DNA of 64,000 nucleotides, taken from Cylicocyclus nassatus (taxonomy: Eukaryota; Nematoda; Chromadorea; Rhabditida; Strongylidae). A program made the translations under genes and the position numbers. The notes beneath the pieces are model-generated. The model had not been told where the DNA came from. It made no database searches and saw nothing but the letters and a program-made list of their open reading frames with translations. The DNA lies in assembly GCA_958299035.1 (NCBI GenBank), contig CATQJL010000112.1:10764880-10828879 (forward strand). Reading direction: 5' to 3'. This document shows, in pieces, positions 49,880-62,129 of the stretch (positions are counted from its first letter, which is position 1; each line of letters begins with the position of its first letter).

Positions 49880-50145
49880 CTCAGGTAATCGCGGGGGGCA
49901 GGCGGCCATGCGATGAGCAAGCGGGCACCGGAAAAATAGTTCGCTGATTTCTTGCGGCCTGCTTGCAGAAATTTGAAGAAATGTTGACCAGTTTTCAGGC
50001 GAATGCTCGGAAAACTATCGCGGTTTTCCTATAGATTAGTTGCGGCGCATTGGCCGCATTCTCGCGGATTTTCCGCGATATGCAAAATTGATGAGGACCG
50101 CATGGTCCTTTGTCGAGGACCGTCCGGTCCTCATCGATAACACAC
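49880..50145 (-). mobile_element. SL-module TIR element, truncated copy 3
   Basis: It begins CTCAGGTAATCGCGGGGGGC with the GCAAGCGGGCACCGGAAAAA block of its relatives. It stops after the second hairpin of the structured module (50090-50135), so the SL1-like segment is missing. The terminal hairpin (50059-50080) and the Sm-like site (minus strand AATTTTGC, 50082-50089) are kept. Confidence 0.7.
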
Positions 50146-50149
50146 ATAT

Positions 50150-50900
50150 GAAGTTTCTGCAGCTTTGAGTATTCACAAAACGGTAGAAGCCTATATAGAT
50201 GCTTCCAGTCATTTGGTATTATAAGTCGTTGTGGAAGTAATCAAAGTATATTCTAGAATTTTCCCAAAGGGTTGCTGCAAAGCGACGACTATTAGAATAA
50301 GTATCATGGATAAAATGCCAGGAGCACGTATTTTGGACAAATTGCATTACTCTAACTTTACAAGCAAAAAAGGTTTCGTTTCCTTCTTTTGCTTAGGCTA
50401 AATGCGCCATTGATGTGGCGTGCTCCACGACAAATATCAACTATGTTCATCAAGTGCGCCAACTTAATCGCAGTTTCATCGAACAGCGTGGACGATAAAG
50501 AAAAGAAAATACGGTAAGAAATCATATTTTATAAAAAATGAGTAATTTGACACTAGGGTTAAATTCTAACATTCACTTTCTTCACCGAACTTCAGCGATC
50601 ACACAACTATACGAAAACCACCATTAACTGAGTGAGAAAATCCAAGGATAGTAGATAACCTTCACGCCTTCGCTTAGGTTAAAAGCGGCACAGAAGCGCG
50701 CCAGGAAGATCCCCGACTTGTGCATCCACGAGATGAGCGCGAACTACGCGTAAAAGCGATCGCCGCACGCATTATCCATTTGTTACTTATCGGCTGCAGC
50801 ATAGCATGCTTCGAATAAAGATAGAGAGAACTTCCAGGAAAAAAAGGAGACTCATGCTTTGGCATAAAAATTTTGGAAAATAAGGTGTTTACTAGGACTG
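50150..50900. other. No gene resolved
   Basis: Contains two of the four TTYGCTTAGG motif sites (about 50391 and 50672). Otherwise non-coding. Confidence 0.35.
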
Positions 50901-50906
50901 GATTTG

Positions 50907-51486
50907 CTCAATATTCGCCGGGGGCAGGCGGCTATGCGAATTTTGAGCAAGCGGGCACCGGAAAAGTAGTTCGGTGATTTCTTCCGGTCCGCTTGCAGAA
51001 ATTTGGAATAATTTTGGCCAATTATTGGACGAACGCTCGGAGAACTATCGCGGTCTTTCTGTGGATAAGTTGCGGCACAGTGGCCGCATTCTCGCGGTAT
51101 TTCCGCGAGAATATGCAAAATTGTTGGGGCCGCACGGTCCTTTGTGGAGGACCGCACTGCCCAGGGTGCCTTCCGTTGGAAGAAGGTACTCCAAACTTGG
51201 CTAATCAAACCATCGATGACACCTCTGCTACATAGAGCCTCACCTTCTCGACTACGCCCAAAACTGCGTAAAAAGAGTCCGAGCGCTTGCTGAAAGTTTG
51301 GAGCGCTCGCTGAAAGAAATTATTTGCCAAGCGCTTGCAGAAAATGCTGTATTGCTGCCCGCTGGCAGAATATGCGACCGTAAAGGAAGTACCGCCCGCT
51401 GAAGGTTTGGCCACGCCCTAAAATTCTGCTGACCGCTTGCAGAAAAGCGCGAGTTTGCGGACCGCCTGCCCCGGCGATTATCTGAG
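50907..51486 (-). mobile_element. CTCAGA-TIR element with SL-RNA-like module, copy 2
   Basis: Full-length inverted copy of 35402-35978. Its ends, CTCAATATTCGCCGGGGG and, inverted, CTCAGATAATCGCCGGGG, are followed by GCAGGCGG repeats. It differs from copy 1 by many substitutions, so the copies are old or arose from different source elements. Confidence 0.8.
51089..51211 (-). ncRNA. SL1-like RNA module, copy 2
   Basis: On the minus strand, 51190-51211 matches 18 of 22 SL1 bases and is followed by GTAC. A first hairpin (GTACCTTC/GAAGGCAC), a 15-bp hairpin (51127-51162), AATTTTGC (51115-51122) and the terminal hairpin TTCTCGCGG/CCGCGAGAA (51089-51111) follow in the same order as copy 1. Stem bases differ from copy 1 but remain paired. 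Confidence 0.4.
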
Positions 51487-51524
51487 TGCTTGCGGGGAAG
51501 TTCGAACGGTGCTATTTTTGTGTC

Positions 51525-51725
51525 CGCGGCCCAAAATTTCGAAGTTGTGAATTTGGCTGAGATTTGGTCGATGGGGATTACAAATATTACATTCTTTTTT
51601 CACAAAAACGCCACTTGGTGGGGCAACGGTGGGTATAAGTAGAAGAGTCACTTCAGTTTTGGCTGAATTTTGGTCTAGGGGGTTTTCTGAGGTGCTAATC
51701 ACGAATACATATTCTTTCTGCATTC
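51525..51725. repeat. Diverged TACGGTAG-type module array
   Basis: Two degenerate units of the 124-bp module seen at 32139-32969 (GGGGATTACAAATATTACA, later GGGGGTTTTCTGAGGTGCTA). No termini were found. Confidence 0.4.
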
Positions 51726-52259
51726 TGCGGCGAGCTTAGTCTTCCAAAATCCTTCGAACCAACGTACGCCGGGCCCTGCGGTTTTGGCACGAAAGATGAG
51801 GGGGACGCTGTGAGCATACTGACTAGAAGTGCATTGAAGGGGGAGGAAGATACTGTGATTTTCTTCAGTAAGCTTTTGAAAAAAGGGGGTTTTGCAGACG
51901 GGACAGTTCCTTGAATAACAAAGAAAGAGTGGACAACTTCACTGTGGACTTTTAGAGGGAAAAAATTAGTGCATTTTGGCTAAGAAACTGGGAATGGAGA
52001 CTAACTAAACTAATATTTTAAGGCTAGAGTGATGAGGAAATTAAGCTCTTGTGGAAGACAGTCTTTCCGCACGGGCGGTCTCCAGCGCTATCCTGATTTT
52101 GACTTGTCTTAACACTTCAGCAGGCCGCAAATCTTTCTTCCGCCTGCTTTGCTTAGGCAAAAGCCGCCGCAGGGTGTTCCGAGCGCGACGTAGTCCTGTG
52201 TTGAAAGCAGTACGGACGCGAATCGTCCTCATCCTCCTCTAATGTTTGACGGAAAAAGC

Positions 52260-54300
52260 TGCTAACGCTTTGAAAAAATTTTACACCAAAAAGAACGTAC
52301 AATATATCAGCTAAGAAAAGCCACAGAAAAGAGAGCTACGTGAAGGACGCTATACGAGAGAGTCTCGAGAAAAAGCGCGAGTTGTAAGGTGTGCATTTCT
52401 GTTTTGAAGAATGAGCTTCACTAAACGCGACATCTTTCTTGACTCCAAACGTTCTTCTGCAAGCAGTCGTACTTTCGTCATTAGAACTAGATGCGCACCA
52501 TGCCTTCCCAGCAGAACTTTTCAATCAAAACATCACTAGATGAAGTTTATTAGCTTTTACGGCATCGGAAAAGTGTTACACGAGGCTTTGGTGACTCAAT
52601 ACAACATTTCTCACACCTGTTAGCCATTGGGCCGCTAGTCAATAAAAAAAAACAGATTATTGGACCGTAGATCGCATCTGTGAAAATTGATGCTTTATGG
52701 TTTTTATTCAAAAATTCTAGGTCACTTGCGAGGATTTTCGTCTTGAAATTTCTAGGCAAAGCAGCAAACCAATTTCTGACTTTTTGCTTATTCCTTTTTT
52801 GTTAGTGTCTGATAAGAGCTCCAAAAAATTTGTAAGGTTCAATCCTTTAAGGGTGGAGTTTTTGTATATTTACCCAGGTGTTTTCACCCATCATCAGACC
52901 GCTCCTGACCGTTTTGTTATCCCAGTTTTTACGTCTTCGTGTCTAATATAAGCAAAAAAATTCTTCTGAGGTTTGATTCTCTAAGGGTGTAGTTTCTGTT
53001 ATTTTTGCTCTTGCTAGACATTTGTTTTGGAACCTGCATTTGTTTGCACACTTTGATATCGTCTGTGTTTGTACTTTTACAGCTTTGTCGATAACTGTCG
53101 AAAACAGATTAGTAACATTCATAGAGCGCTAAAGATTACGTTCTTCAATGTATACATGTGAAACATCGGATATTTTCGTTATTTTTGACTTGTTTGCGCT
53201 GAGAAGTGAGAATAATGCTGTCTCATCTTTGATGCGTTCTTGCAAATTGCTTCGTACAAACTAAGATTGAGATTTTTTTCGATGAGATTTTAAATCAGAT
53301 CTTACACTGATCCTCGAGCCTTACACGAAAAATCTTTTCAGCGCATAGAAAATTTTTTCTTTAAATATGTCCAATAACGACTTCTAGAATTACTACCCGC
53401 ATTCCTTACAAATCGGCTAGCTCTAAGAAGGTCTTACAGAAGTTTTTCAAACCTAAAATAACCCGTCCACTTAGAATCCGCTTAGAATCATCATCTTAAA
53501 TCTAGTCAATTCTATGCCTACTCGCTTCATTGGCCCTCTAGATTTATTAATAACTAGCACTGATAAGTTCTTTCTTTTTCTGGATCTCTCCATCCTTTTT
53601 TCTTCTTCTCATTTCTTTTCCTTATCTCGTATCAGCTATTTTACAAGCATTTGACCTCCAAAATAAAACTCGAAGATTTTGTGCAAGGATGGTGAATTGA
53701 AGGGCTAGAATTTGAAACACAAAATTTAAGCAATTGATTTCCGAAAAGTTGCTAGGTTTGAAAATCAGTGCCAATGAACAGTCCAGCTATCGTAGATGTT
53801 GGAGTGTTTAGCAATTTCTGTCCTTTCCAATAATTCTGTACGAAAAGGTCTAGCTTAGTGCACTTTTAGTATTCATGTTGATGTATATGCTCAAATTTGG
53901 AGGGGGAGGGATAGGACGGGGGCAGAACGGTATCGATTCATTCTGCTAAATTGTAATGCCGGTAATTTCTGAAAAAGTTGCGCAAGATAAGGAATTAGTA
54001 GTCGTTGTCTAGCGAAATTCGAAGAAGCAAAGGGTAGGAAAATGAAAAATAGATAGGCTTAATTCTTTGGCAAATAGATAATAGTTTCATCTCCCAGAAG
54101 CCGGCAAGTTAAGTAGTTTCTTTTCCCATTTCTTTTCCTTTTCCTTTAAATAGTATTCTTATTGTTAGACTTTCAGAGTCTTAGTTTGAAATCTTCGTGG
54201 TTTTTCATCTACCATTTAGTTGCACATTCTCCACTCTTTTGCTAAGTCTTTGATTGATTTACTATCTTCTTATTTGTATTGCTGAGATTTTCCGCTAGTG
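52260..54300. other. Intergenic region upstream of the GOT gene
   Basis: AT-rich, without repeats or frames that could be supported. TTCTTTAGCAG at 54307-54317, just before the GOT start codon, is a plausible trans-splice acceptor. Confidence 0.4.
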
Positions 54301-54326
54301 TCAGCCCTTCTTTAGCAGGTAACAAG

Positions 54327-57300
54327 ATGAGGTCGGCGACGGTGCTGCTGAAAAACTCGATTCGAGCCAAGTGAGCAGTACTTTTGGAGAAGCTATTCAG
54401 ATCTAGTTATGATTAATGTCAGATCTTGGTGGAGTCAAGTCGAGATGGGACCTCCCGATGCGATTCTCGGCGTGACCGAAGCTTTCCATAGGGACAAAAA
54501 TCCGAATAAAATGAACTTGGGTGTTGGAGCCTACAGAGATGATCAGGTCAGGAACCCTTAGAGCAGCTTAACTGATACTTAATCCAAACAAAGGCCAAGA
54601 TAACAAGTTATAGGGAAAACCATTCGTCCTACCATCAGTACAAGAAGCTGAACATCAGATTATGGCTGAGCACCTCAATAAAGAATATGCTGGCATTGCT
54701 GGTAAGTCTATCACTTCTGTAAGTCAAGGCACCTAGTTTTGAATTTTTAGGGATCCCGGAATTCACTAAAGTTGCCGCAAGGCTGGCTTTGGGCGAAAGT
54801 TCGGAAGTCTTGAAGGAGGGCCGAATTACGACTATGCAGAGCATTTCCGGGACTGGAGCTCTTCGTATAGGATCCGAGTTTATCGTATGTTTTGATGAAA
54901 CCTTTAGCAACTTTTTGGAAGATAAATAATGATGATTCAGTTTAAAATGAGACGGTTATAAATGAACAGGAAAGAGAAATAGTTAAGTTTGCAGAGTTGA
55001 ACGATAATCGAGTAGCATTGAGCCTTGGGCATACTTTACGCGATTACCGACGCGACGTGATTTGGCAACTTGCCAGATTTCTCCAAATCAACACTTGCAG
55101 ACTACAAATGCTCAATGCGTATAATTCTCGCAGATTGATGAAATGCCTCATCTTTTGTACATGCAGAATGCACTTACGATGAGTTGTAAACAACTGGAGC
55201 AGTGCCAAATTGCGACGGAATTTGCATGAATTATGCCTGGGGCCTTGAATTTTCGTCAGCAGTTTTTTCCTTTGAAGAGAGATAACTCATCTGGACGAGG
55301 TCTTTTTGGGTATTGAGCTATGGTGCACACGGTACGAGGATTATTGACTGTACTGTATGTTGCTTTGCTGTACTTCAAGAAAATATAGAATTACAATATA
55401 TCAAAGCTAGAAAATATCTTTTTTTCCTCCGGGAACATACCCCCTATATAGAAAGAGCAGTGAAACTATGAAAAATAAGTTTTATTTTTTCAAAAATCGG
55501 TTTTTTTTTGCGAATGGACATTGATTAGCCAAATCTGACCATCATTTTTTCAACAAGGGTTTCGGATATCTTACAAATGATATGAAGATTTTCCCTTAAT
55601 TTCCATGAACATTCTGTTAGTACCGAATATTTGCCTGAAGTTATTGCATCTATTGCTTTACCATCTACTGAATAACACGAATACGGAATCAAAGAAATTT
55701 CTACCAAATGCAATAATTTCCTTTCTTTTCAAAAAACCTTTTTTTGAAATTTTCAAGGGAATTCTGTGATTTCATTTGTGCGAATATGGCTAATAGTTAG
55801 TTTCATTAGCAGTAAGATTGATCTCTGCAAGAACTTTGCCCCGGACTGATAAGGCCAACAAATCATCCGGCCTAAGAATAGTATTAACAGCAACCTGGTG
55901 CTCTTGTTTGAGTTCCGGATTCTTAGAGAACACATAACCCCTTTGATTCAACTGACTTGGCCGCTGGCAGGCGAGGTTTCGTGGCCTAATTAAGGCCTCG
56001 CGCCCGCGACGCACCTGTGTCTCTCTCGCGCGAGTGCTCTCTGATCATTAGCTAGCCTTAATTAGGTCATCACGAAGCCCCGCCTTCCCGAAACCAAGCC
56101 AGTTGATTCAAATCGTAGACGAATTATTGCCGGTTAACCGTCGATTTTTGATATTTTCGATTATTTTGATTACTGAAAATCATAGATCTCTTTAAGGTGA
56201 GAAGATAGTAGCATCTAAGCTACCTTAAAGATAAATCAACAGAAGGACGGACAGCTGAAAATTTTCGCTACTGATCTGTATCTGAAGATTGAAAACGAAT
56301 TTAGAATATATTGATACATTAACTCAGGTGATCAAAATATAATTCGAATTTGAATTTCAAACTTCGCTTTTGTTTTTGCTGCTAACAACGCCAAAGAGTA
56401 TGATGTCATATTTCAGAGGATATAGGTTATAAAAGGTTGCATATTGCAATATTTTCACTTTTTATAGCTTTTGTCCAATCGTTTTTGTTATCGATATGAC
56501 CATTTAATCACTTGTTTTAGTCCAAATTCCATCCTAACAAAGTCGTCTACCAACCTACACCAACTTGGGGAAACCATGTTCCAATCTTCAAGTCAGTCCC
56601 GTTTTGATAGAGATTTTTAAATACATTATTCACTTCCCCTCTCCCCGTCATTGAATCCGAATATTTACAGATTTGTCGGCGTAGATGTGAAAAACTACCG
56701 TTACTACGATAAGAACACTTGCGGATTTGATGAAGCTGGTGCCCTTGAAGATATCTCCAAAATTCCAAAGGGTTCCGTAATTCTGCTCCATGCCTGCGCT
56801 CACAATCCTACTGGTGTTGATCCCACGGTAAATACTCAAGTCCCTCACCTCAACCAAGACGAAAAGATGTTTTTAGCGGGATCAATGGAAAAAAATATCG
56901 GAAGTTTGTAAGAAGAACGATTTGTTTGTGTTTTTCGACATGGCCTATCAAGGATTTGCTTCCGGTGATGTTGATGGCGATGCATTTGCAGTTCGGTTGG
57001 TCCATTAATTTTGTTAAAAAAGAGAATTTAAGACTTTTTTCCAGGCATTTCATCGACCAAGGACACAATATCTGCCTTGCGCAATCGTTTGCTAAGAATA
57101 TGGGACTTTATGGTAAGGTTATTTCTAGGTTACTGTATATAAATATTATTATTTTGACATTTAGTTATTTACAAAACAGATATCAGACCATTTATGTGGA
57201 GAAGCAACACTTCCTAGCTCAAAAATTTTGGTTTTGGCACTTTTTGCACCGCTACAGTATGGTACCGCAACCATAAGGTATACTGTTGGATCCTGCTAGG

Positions 57301-59327
57301 ACGCAAGGGATACGGACGAGTTATCCGCAAAGGGCTGAAAATCTTCAGGCGGAATAGGCAACAAAACTCGTAGAACACGATGCAGTTAAAGCCACACTCA
57401 CTGCTAAACTGTATTGCCATATCGCGTTGGGACCAACGTCAGCTACATATCGTTTCCTATCTTGGCGCGAAAATTAATGTATTCCTGTTTTGGCGCAAAA
57501 ATTGATCCCTGGACTATAACTAACAGAAAAATGGTAGTGGAGAGCGATGCGTTGTTGATAAGCTCCAGTTGTGCGGGCAATTGACACAAGCTATAACGCA
57601 GAGTGGTACCCGATTTGTGGCACATGTCCGCGCGGGATCCATGCTGTTGGCGATATAACGTCTTCTACTTGTTAAAATGGACGTCAAAACTAATCTAGTG
57701 TTTGAATGGTTACTTAGCGAAGAATCTCTGTTTACACGGTAGCATACTGTAGCGGCGCAAAAGGACCACCTTTTCAGAAATTTGCCATCACAGTCATATC
57801 CAACTTTTTTTAAGTTTGTTATCTGAATCCAGTTTTATCTTCTTTTCCAGGCGAACGAGTTGGAGCCTACTCAGTAATTTGCGAAAATAAAGAAGAAGCT
57901 GCTAGGGTAGCCTCACAGTTGAAGATTCTCATCCGGCCAATGTACTCCAATCCCCCAATTCATGGCGCAAGAATAGCTACGAAAATACTCAGTGATGGCG
58001 TCTTATACAAGCAATGGCTAGTCTTCAATATTTCATATTGTAATTCTTGCTTATCCTTGATCTTTCTCCCTTTAGGCTCAGTGATGTGAAAGAAATGGCC
58101 ACTCGAATTATTTGTATGCGATCACAACTGAAGGAACTACTGAAGGCAGAAGGATCATCTCGTGATTGGGAACATATCACCAATCAAATTGGCATGTTCT
58201 GCTTTACGGGTATCAATCCGGAACAGGTAATTTTTCCTGAAAATTCAAGTAGCAACTAAATTTCTCATGTAGGCATCTTCAATTTTCTGCAAATAAAATT
58301 TTTTTGTTTATCGCCGAGACAAATAAATTGAGACCGAAAAAGATAGGTGAATTTAGTATTGTGAATTGTTTTTGACAGGAGTATTCCCATCTCTTTGCAG
58401 AAAAACTTCTTTTTTGACGACGCAGGCAATGGCAAGTTGCGGTCAATGCTGCGTCGCATTTTTAGCTATATGCGTGTCTCCTTTTTGCATTATCTCTCTT
58501 TGATGATCGTCAGCTCGAAAGCGCGCGACATTAAACAGCTTGTGCATTGCATCGTATGCTCCGCCCCCCCCCCCCCCCTCCTCCCCCCCGAAAACGTCGA
58601 TGGCGGAGCGTCTATTTGGACGCCAAGAAAGTTTAACATTTTGTCCCACAGCGCTTATCCTTTGATTCAACTGGATTGGCGGATGGAAGGCGGGGCTTTG
58701 TGACCTAATTAAGGTTAGTGAATGACCAGAAAGCACGCGCGAGTGAGATGCAGAATGCGTGAGGCGAGAGGCCTCAATTAGTTCACAAAGCCACGCCTTC
58801 CAGCCGCGAACCCAGTTGAATCAAAAGTTACGTTCTGTCCGCACTACGCCAATTGACGTTGTAAATCTGGGCTTTGTTTATTATCCAAATATGAAGCAGC
58901 AATTTTTGAGTTGGATATGAGTTAATACTAGGTTGGAACATGAATCTTGCACCAAAAATCTAAAAAATTCAATTAAAAATGCTCAGAGCGGCGTTTCAAT
59001 CTGTTTAGTATTTTTTTTCATTGCGTAATTATGCAGTATTTTACATTGTACTTTAGAGAATTATTTCAAGCAGATTCATTGAACTTAGAGAAGAATACGG
59101 AATTTTTAAAAGTTTTGGTGCAAAAATTATGCTCCATTCTAATAATATAATTTTATTTGTCTATGTTTTTGATTTCGGTTTTTTGCTAAAATCTCTTTTT
59201 TTAGGTAGAAAAGCTGATCAAAGAGCACTCCATCTACTTGACTAAAGATGGCCGAATCTCCGTTGCTGGCATATCATCAGGAAATGTCGGTTACCTCGCC
59301 AAGGCCCTTCATGCAGTTACTAAGTAA
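54327..59327 (+). CDS. got-2: Mitochondrial aspartate aminotransferase (GOT2-like)
   Basis: Eleven exons join in phase: 54327-54370, 54423-54546, 54614-54701, 54751-54884, 56521-56591, 56671-56827, 56877-56995, 57045-57112, 57851-58016, 58076-58226 and 59205-59327, giving about 414 residues. The first exon [15 protein letters not shown] is a basic mitochondrial presequence. The fold-type I PLP enzyme motifs are present: [41 protein letters not shown], the PLP lysine in [25 protein letters not shown] and DGRISVAG. It catalyses aspartate plus 2-oxoglutarate to oxaloacetate plus glutamate in the malate-aspartate shuttle. Intron 9 appears to use a GC donor (58017). Introns 4 and 10 hold MITEs. 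All exons are intact, so the gene is probably active. Confidence 0.93.
55020..55247. mobile_element. Harbinger-like MITE in GOT intron 4
   Basis: AGCCTTGGGCATACTTTACG at the left and, inverted, AAGGCCCCAGGCATAATTCA at the right correspond to the termini of 9631-9832 and 45114-45349. Diverged; the TAA flanks are not preserved. Confidence 0.55.
55941..56112. mobile_element. TTGATTCAACTGG MITE, copy 1, GOT intron 4
   Basis: The TIRs are TTTGATTCAACTGACTTGG and its inverse, followed by TGGCCTAATTAAGGC and its partner TTAATTAGGTCA. The GC-rich middle contains CTCTCTCGCGCGAG. It shares these features with 58660-58826 and 63281-63454. Confidence 0.8.
58660..58826. mobile_element. TTGATTCAACTGG MITE, copy 2, GOT intron 10
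   Basis: TTTGATTCAACTGGATTGG at the left, inverted as CCAGTTGAATCAAAA at the right, with GTGACCTAATTAAGG and its partner inside. A C-rich tract (58561-58590) precedes it in the same intron. Confidence 0.8.
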
Positions 59328-59657
59328 TCTCAGGCTCAATCTTACTCATTCTCGGTTCTAACAGACTTAGAATAGGGATCTAGGACTAATGAGCTTATTC
59401 AAACACTTTTAATAACTGTTTTACGATTCATACTGCTCTCATTAGTCTGCAATTATGCATCGATGTACCTCCTCTGTAACTAACACAGGTGTCTACAGGT
59501 TGCTCTGTTTTATGCATAAATTTTATTTCTACTATATACATTGTCCAGTTCATAATATCGTTAGAAAATTTGGTCCACTACAATCGAATACAATTATCAT
59601 CCGTATGCCTTTGAAAAATTCGCAGCGATATGCGTAAATACCAGGAAAAAAGCAAAA

Positions 59658-59794
59658 GGGGTAGGGGAAGAACTCCGCCAGTTTGAACCGCCTTTGCGGA
59701 CTATTGGTCCTGCAACGATATGCAACAACATAGCAAAAGGACCAGTTGCCATTGAAGGCCGGCTCAAACTGGCGGAGTTCGTTCCCCCTATCCC
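59658..59794. mobile_element. Short TIR MITE 3' of the GOT gene
   Basis: Inverted ends GGGGTAGGGGAAGAACTCCG and CGGAGTTCGTTCCCCCTATC, continuing through CCAGTTTGA/TCAAACTGG, about 30 bp of TIR. It lies 330 bp after the GOT stop codon. Confidence 0.65.
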
Positions 59795-59799
59795 ATGTA

Positions 59800-61880
59800 G
59801 TTAGGCAATGAGAATAGATCAGCAATGAAAAAACTGGAAATATTACATATATATAAAATTCTAAAAACTCATATCCTCGAGTTGTGAATGGTAGCGTAGG
59901 TGGTACTTGGGTTTTCTTCGGTAAAGCTTTGCAACCCCTCATCAGCACAGCTTCTAAAAATCTTTTACACCACTTTGTCCTCTCCTTTTTCAAGGCGAAG
60001 ATTAGTACGTAAAAATTTAGCAAGCATCCTAAAATTTCTAAAGGGCTCGGTTAGAGCCAAGCCTTTCCGTTAGGAATAAAGCTGCGGATTCCAAATTTTT
60101 TAACGCAATGCAAAACAGTTTAAGTTCAAATTATTGACGCTTGTTGGTATGTGCTGTCATGTCTATAATGTAAGAAAATTAGTTTGAGATTTCAAAAAAA
60201 AATCTCAAGTCAAGTTTTAGACCTGTTTGGCGTACCATAGAGCACAATGACTCTTTACAATGTTGAAAGCTGCGAGTTGAATGTGGTTGAAGTTTCTTAT
60301 CAAATCTCTCTTTTTGATCTTCTAGTTCAAGATTTTAAGGCCAGCAATCATGCTTCTGTAATAGAGAATACTTCCTGATTCCATAAGTTTGACTGAAGCT
60401 TAGCAAGATTTTTATGGTGATTATTGCCTAACGTTTCGACAAGTATTGTCTTCTTTCGATGTTTGTCACAGTGGACTAAACACGGTCGAAAAGTTAAGCG
60501 ATAAGGGTCCACTATTGCAAAGATTGAGCAACAAATCAACTCAAAATTCTATGCAATTTTCAGCATAACTATTTTTTGATATATATGAAATTCAAAGGCA
60601 TGTTCAGGCAAATCTATAGCTGAACTTTGCGGATTTGACTAACAATAAGAAGTTCAAGGTAATCCATTGCCAAATCGGAGTTATGATTTATTAGTGGTCA
60701 AGAAATTCGAACTCTTATCGAGCCTAGACCTTACCTTTCCGAGCGGACCAATCAGAGTCTGCGAGTATGGTAAGATATGGTCTGAACTGAAGCTTAGCGT
60801 CGAATTCTCAACCACGGTGAATAATATGAGTTGTCGCTTGTTTATTCAGTGGCTTAGTTAAGGCCTCCAGTTTATTTCGCATAAAAAACATGTGTAGTTA
60901 GTGACGGACGAATGAAGGGGAAGGGGCATTTTAAAGGGGCTAAGTTTACAAATTTCTTGTTTTTTGTCAAGAACTAGAACACATTTGGATTTTTTGGGTT
61001 TTTCAAAAATTTGAATCAGCTCTGTAAAAAAATTTCGAGAGTGTGGCATCCCTATGCCCCTTATTTGAAGAGTGTTTAGGCCCATGAAAATGTGGAAAGG
61101 CAGCTCCAAAGGATTTCGTAGCTAAGCCTCTTCGATAGAAAAAAATTTCTGTCGCCCCCCTCCCCCCCCCCCCCTCCCTCCCCCGCACCCCTTGTGAAAA
61201 AAAAGACTCCTCGATCCTCGCTGCTGACGATGAGTACCCAAAATAACTTGGACGCTGGTATGCCTAAAAATTTCTTTTTTTTGGAATTTGCAACTAATTT
61301 ACAATATCGACTAAACGATTTTCGAAATTAAGACTTTTCAAATCAACTAGGGTAATATCCGAAATAGGTAGTAATACGTCTTTCTATCCTGACTCAAAGA
61401 CGTAAACGCACTTATCGTAATCGCATATTTTTCGCTGAAGGATCCCTCAATGACGCTTAGAATAGCACGCGGGCTATTTGCTGCGTTTATTGAGACGAGA
61501 GAGCAGGCGGCTTTTTATGCGGCTTCAAATTTGATTTCGCCCCTTCAAATTTGATGATTCGGGCTGTCAAAGCGGCTGCAAAACAACAACTGCCAAGCGA
61601 CGTCTCTACGACGAGAGGCGCGCACGTGAAATCCCCATAGTTGTTCCGGGTAGTAGTAGTAGTGAAGACGGGGGGGGGGGGGGGAGGGAAGCCCTATAGG
61701 GCTTTTTCTAGAGATATAACAATAACAAATAGAGTCCCTTGTCTAACATGTTGTTTCCGACTATTGCATTACAGAGTGTATAGTGTCCGGGAGAAGAGTC
61801 AGATGTCTCTGCGCGCGCTGTTTTCGGTGTAATTGCGACCTCTTCATAGGACTACACGACATCAGGCACACACAAGTTGT
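59800..61880. other. No gene resolved; homopolymer tracts
   Basis: Contains C-rich tracts at 61156-61184 and a G run at 61669-61688. At 60428-60455, CCTAACGTTTCGACAAGTAT and TGTCTTC resemble the conserved block near Penelope-like element ends, suggesting an old remnant. Confidence 0.35.
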
Positions 61881-61884
61881 CCAT

Positions 61885-62087
61885 TTAGTACGCGCAATCA
61901 GCGTTGAATAGACGAGCAGCAATGTTTGGCACGAGGCCAATCGCCTCCTCTTTTGTCAAATCCTCACTCACAACATACACAACAAACTTTCTCCAAGGCG
62001 GGCGGAGTTTTTGGAAGAAGCGAAAAATTTGAATCTTAGCCATTACTTTCGATTCTGAGTTGTCAGACTTTGCTGGAAGAGCTGAAA
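61885..62087 (-). CDS. Possible terminal exon, unknown protein
   Basis: After the acceptor-like AAATTTCAG, a frame reads FFQKLRPPWRKFVVYVVSED, then LTKEEAIGLVPNIAARLF and a stop at 61885. The composition is protein-like. No family was recognised and no other exon was found. Confidence 0.3.
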
Positions 62088-62129
62088 TTTGAGCTAGACT
62101 CGTCATTTGACATGAAAATGCTGCCAAGT

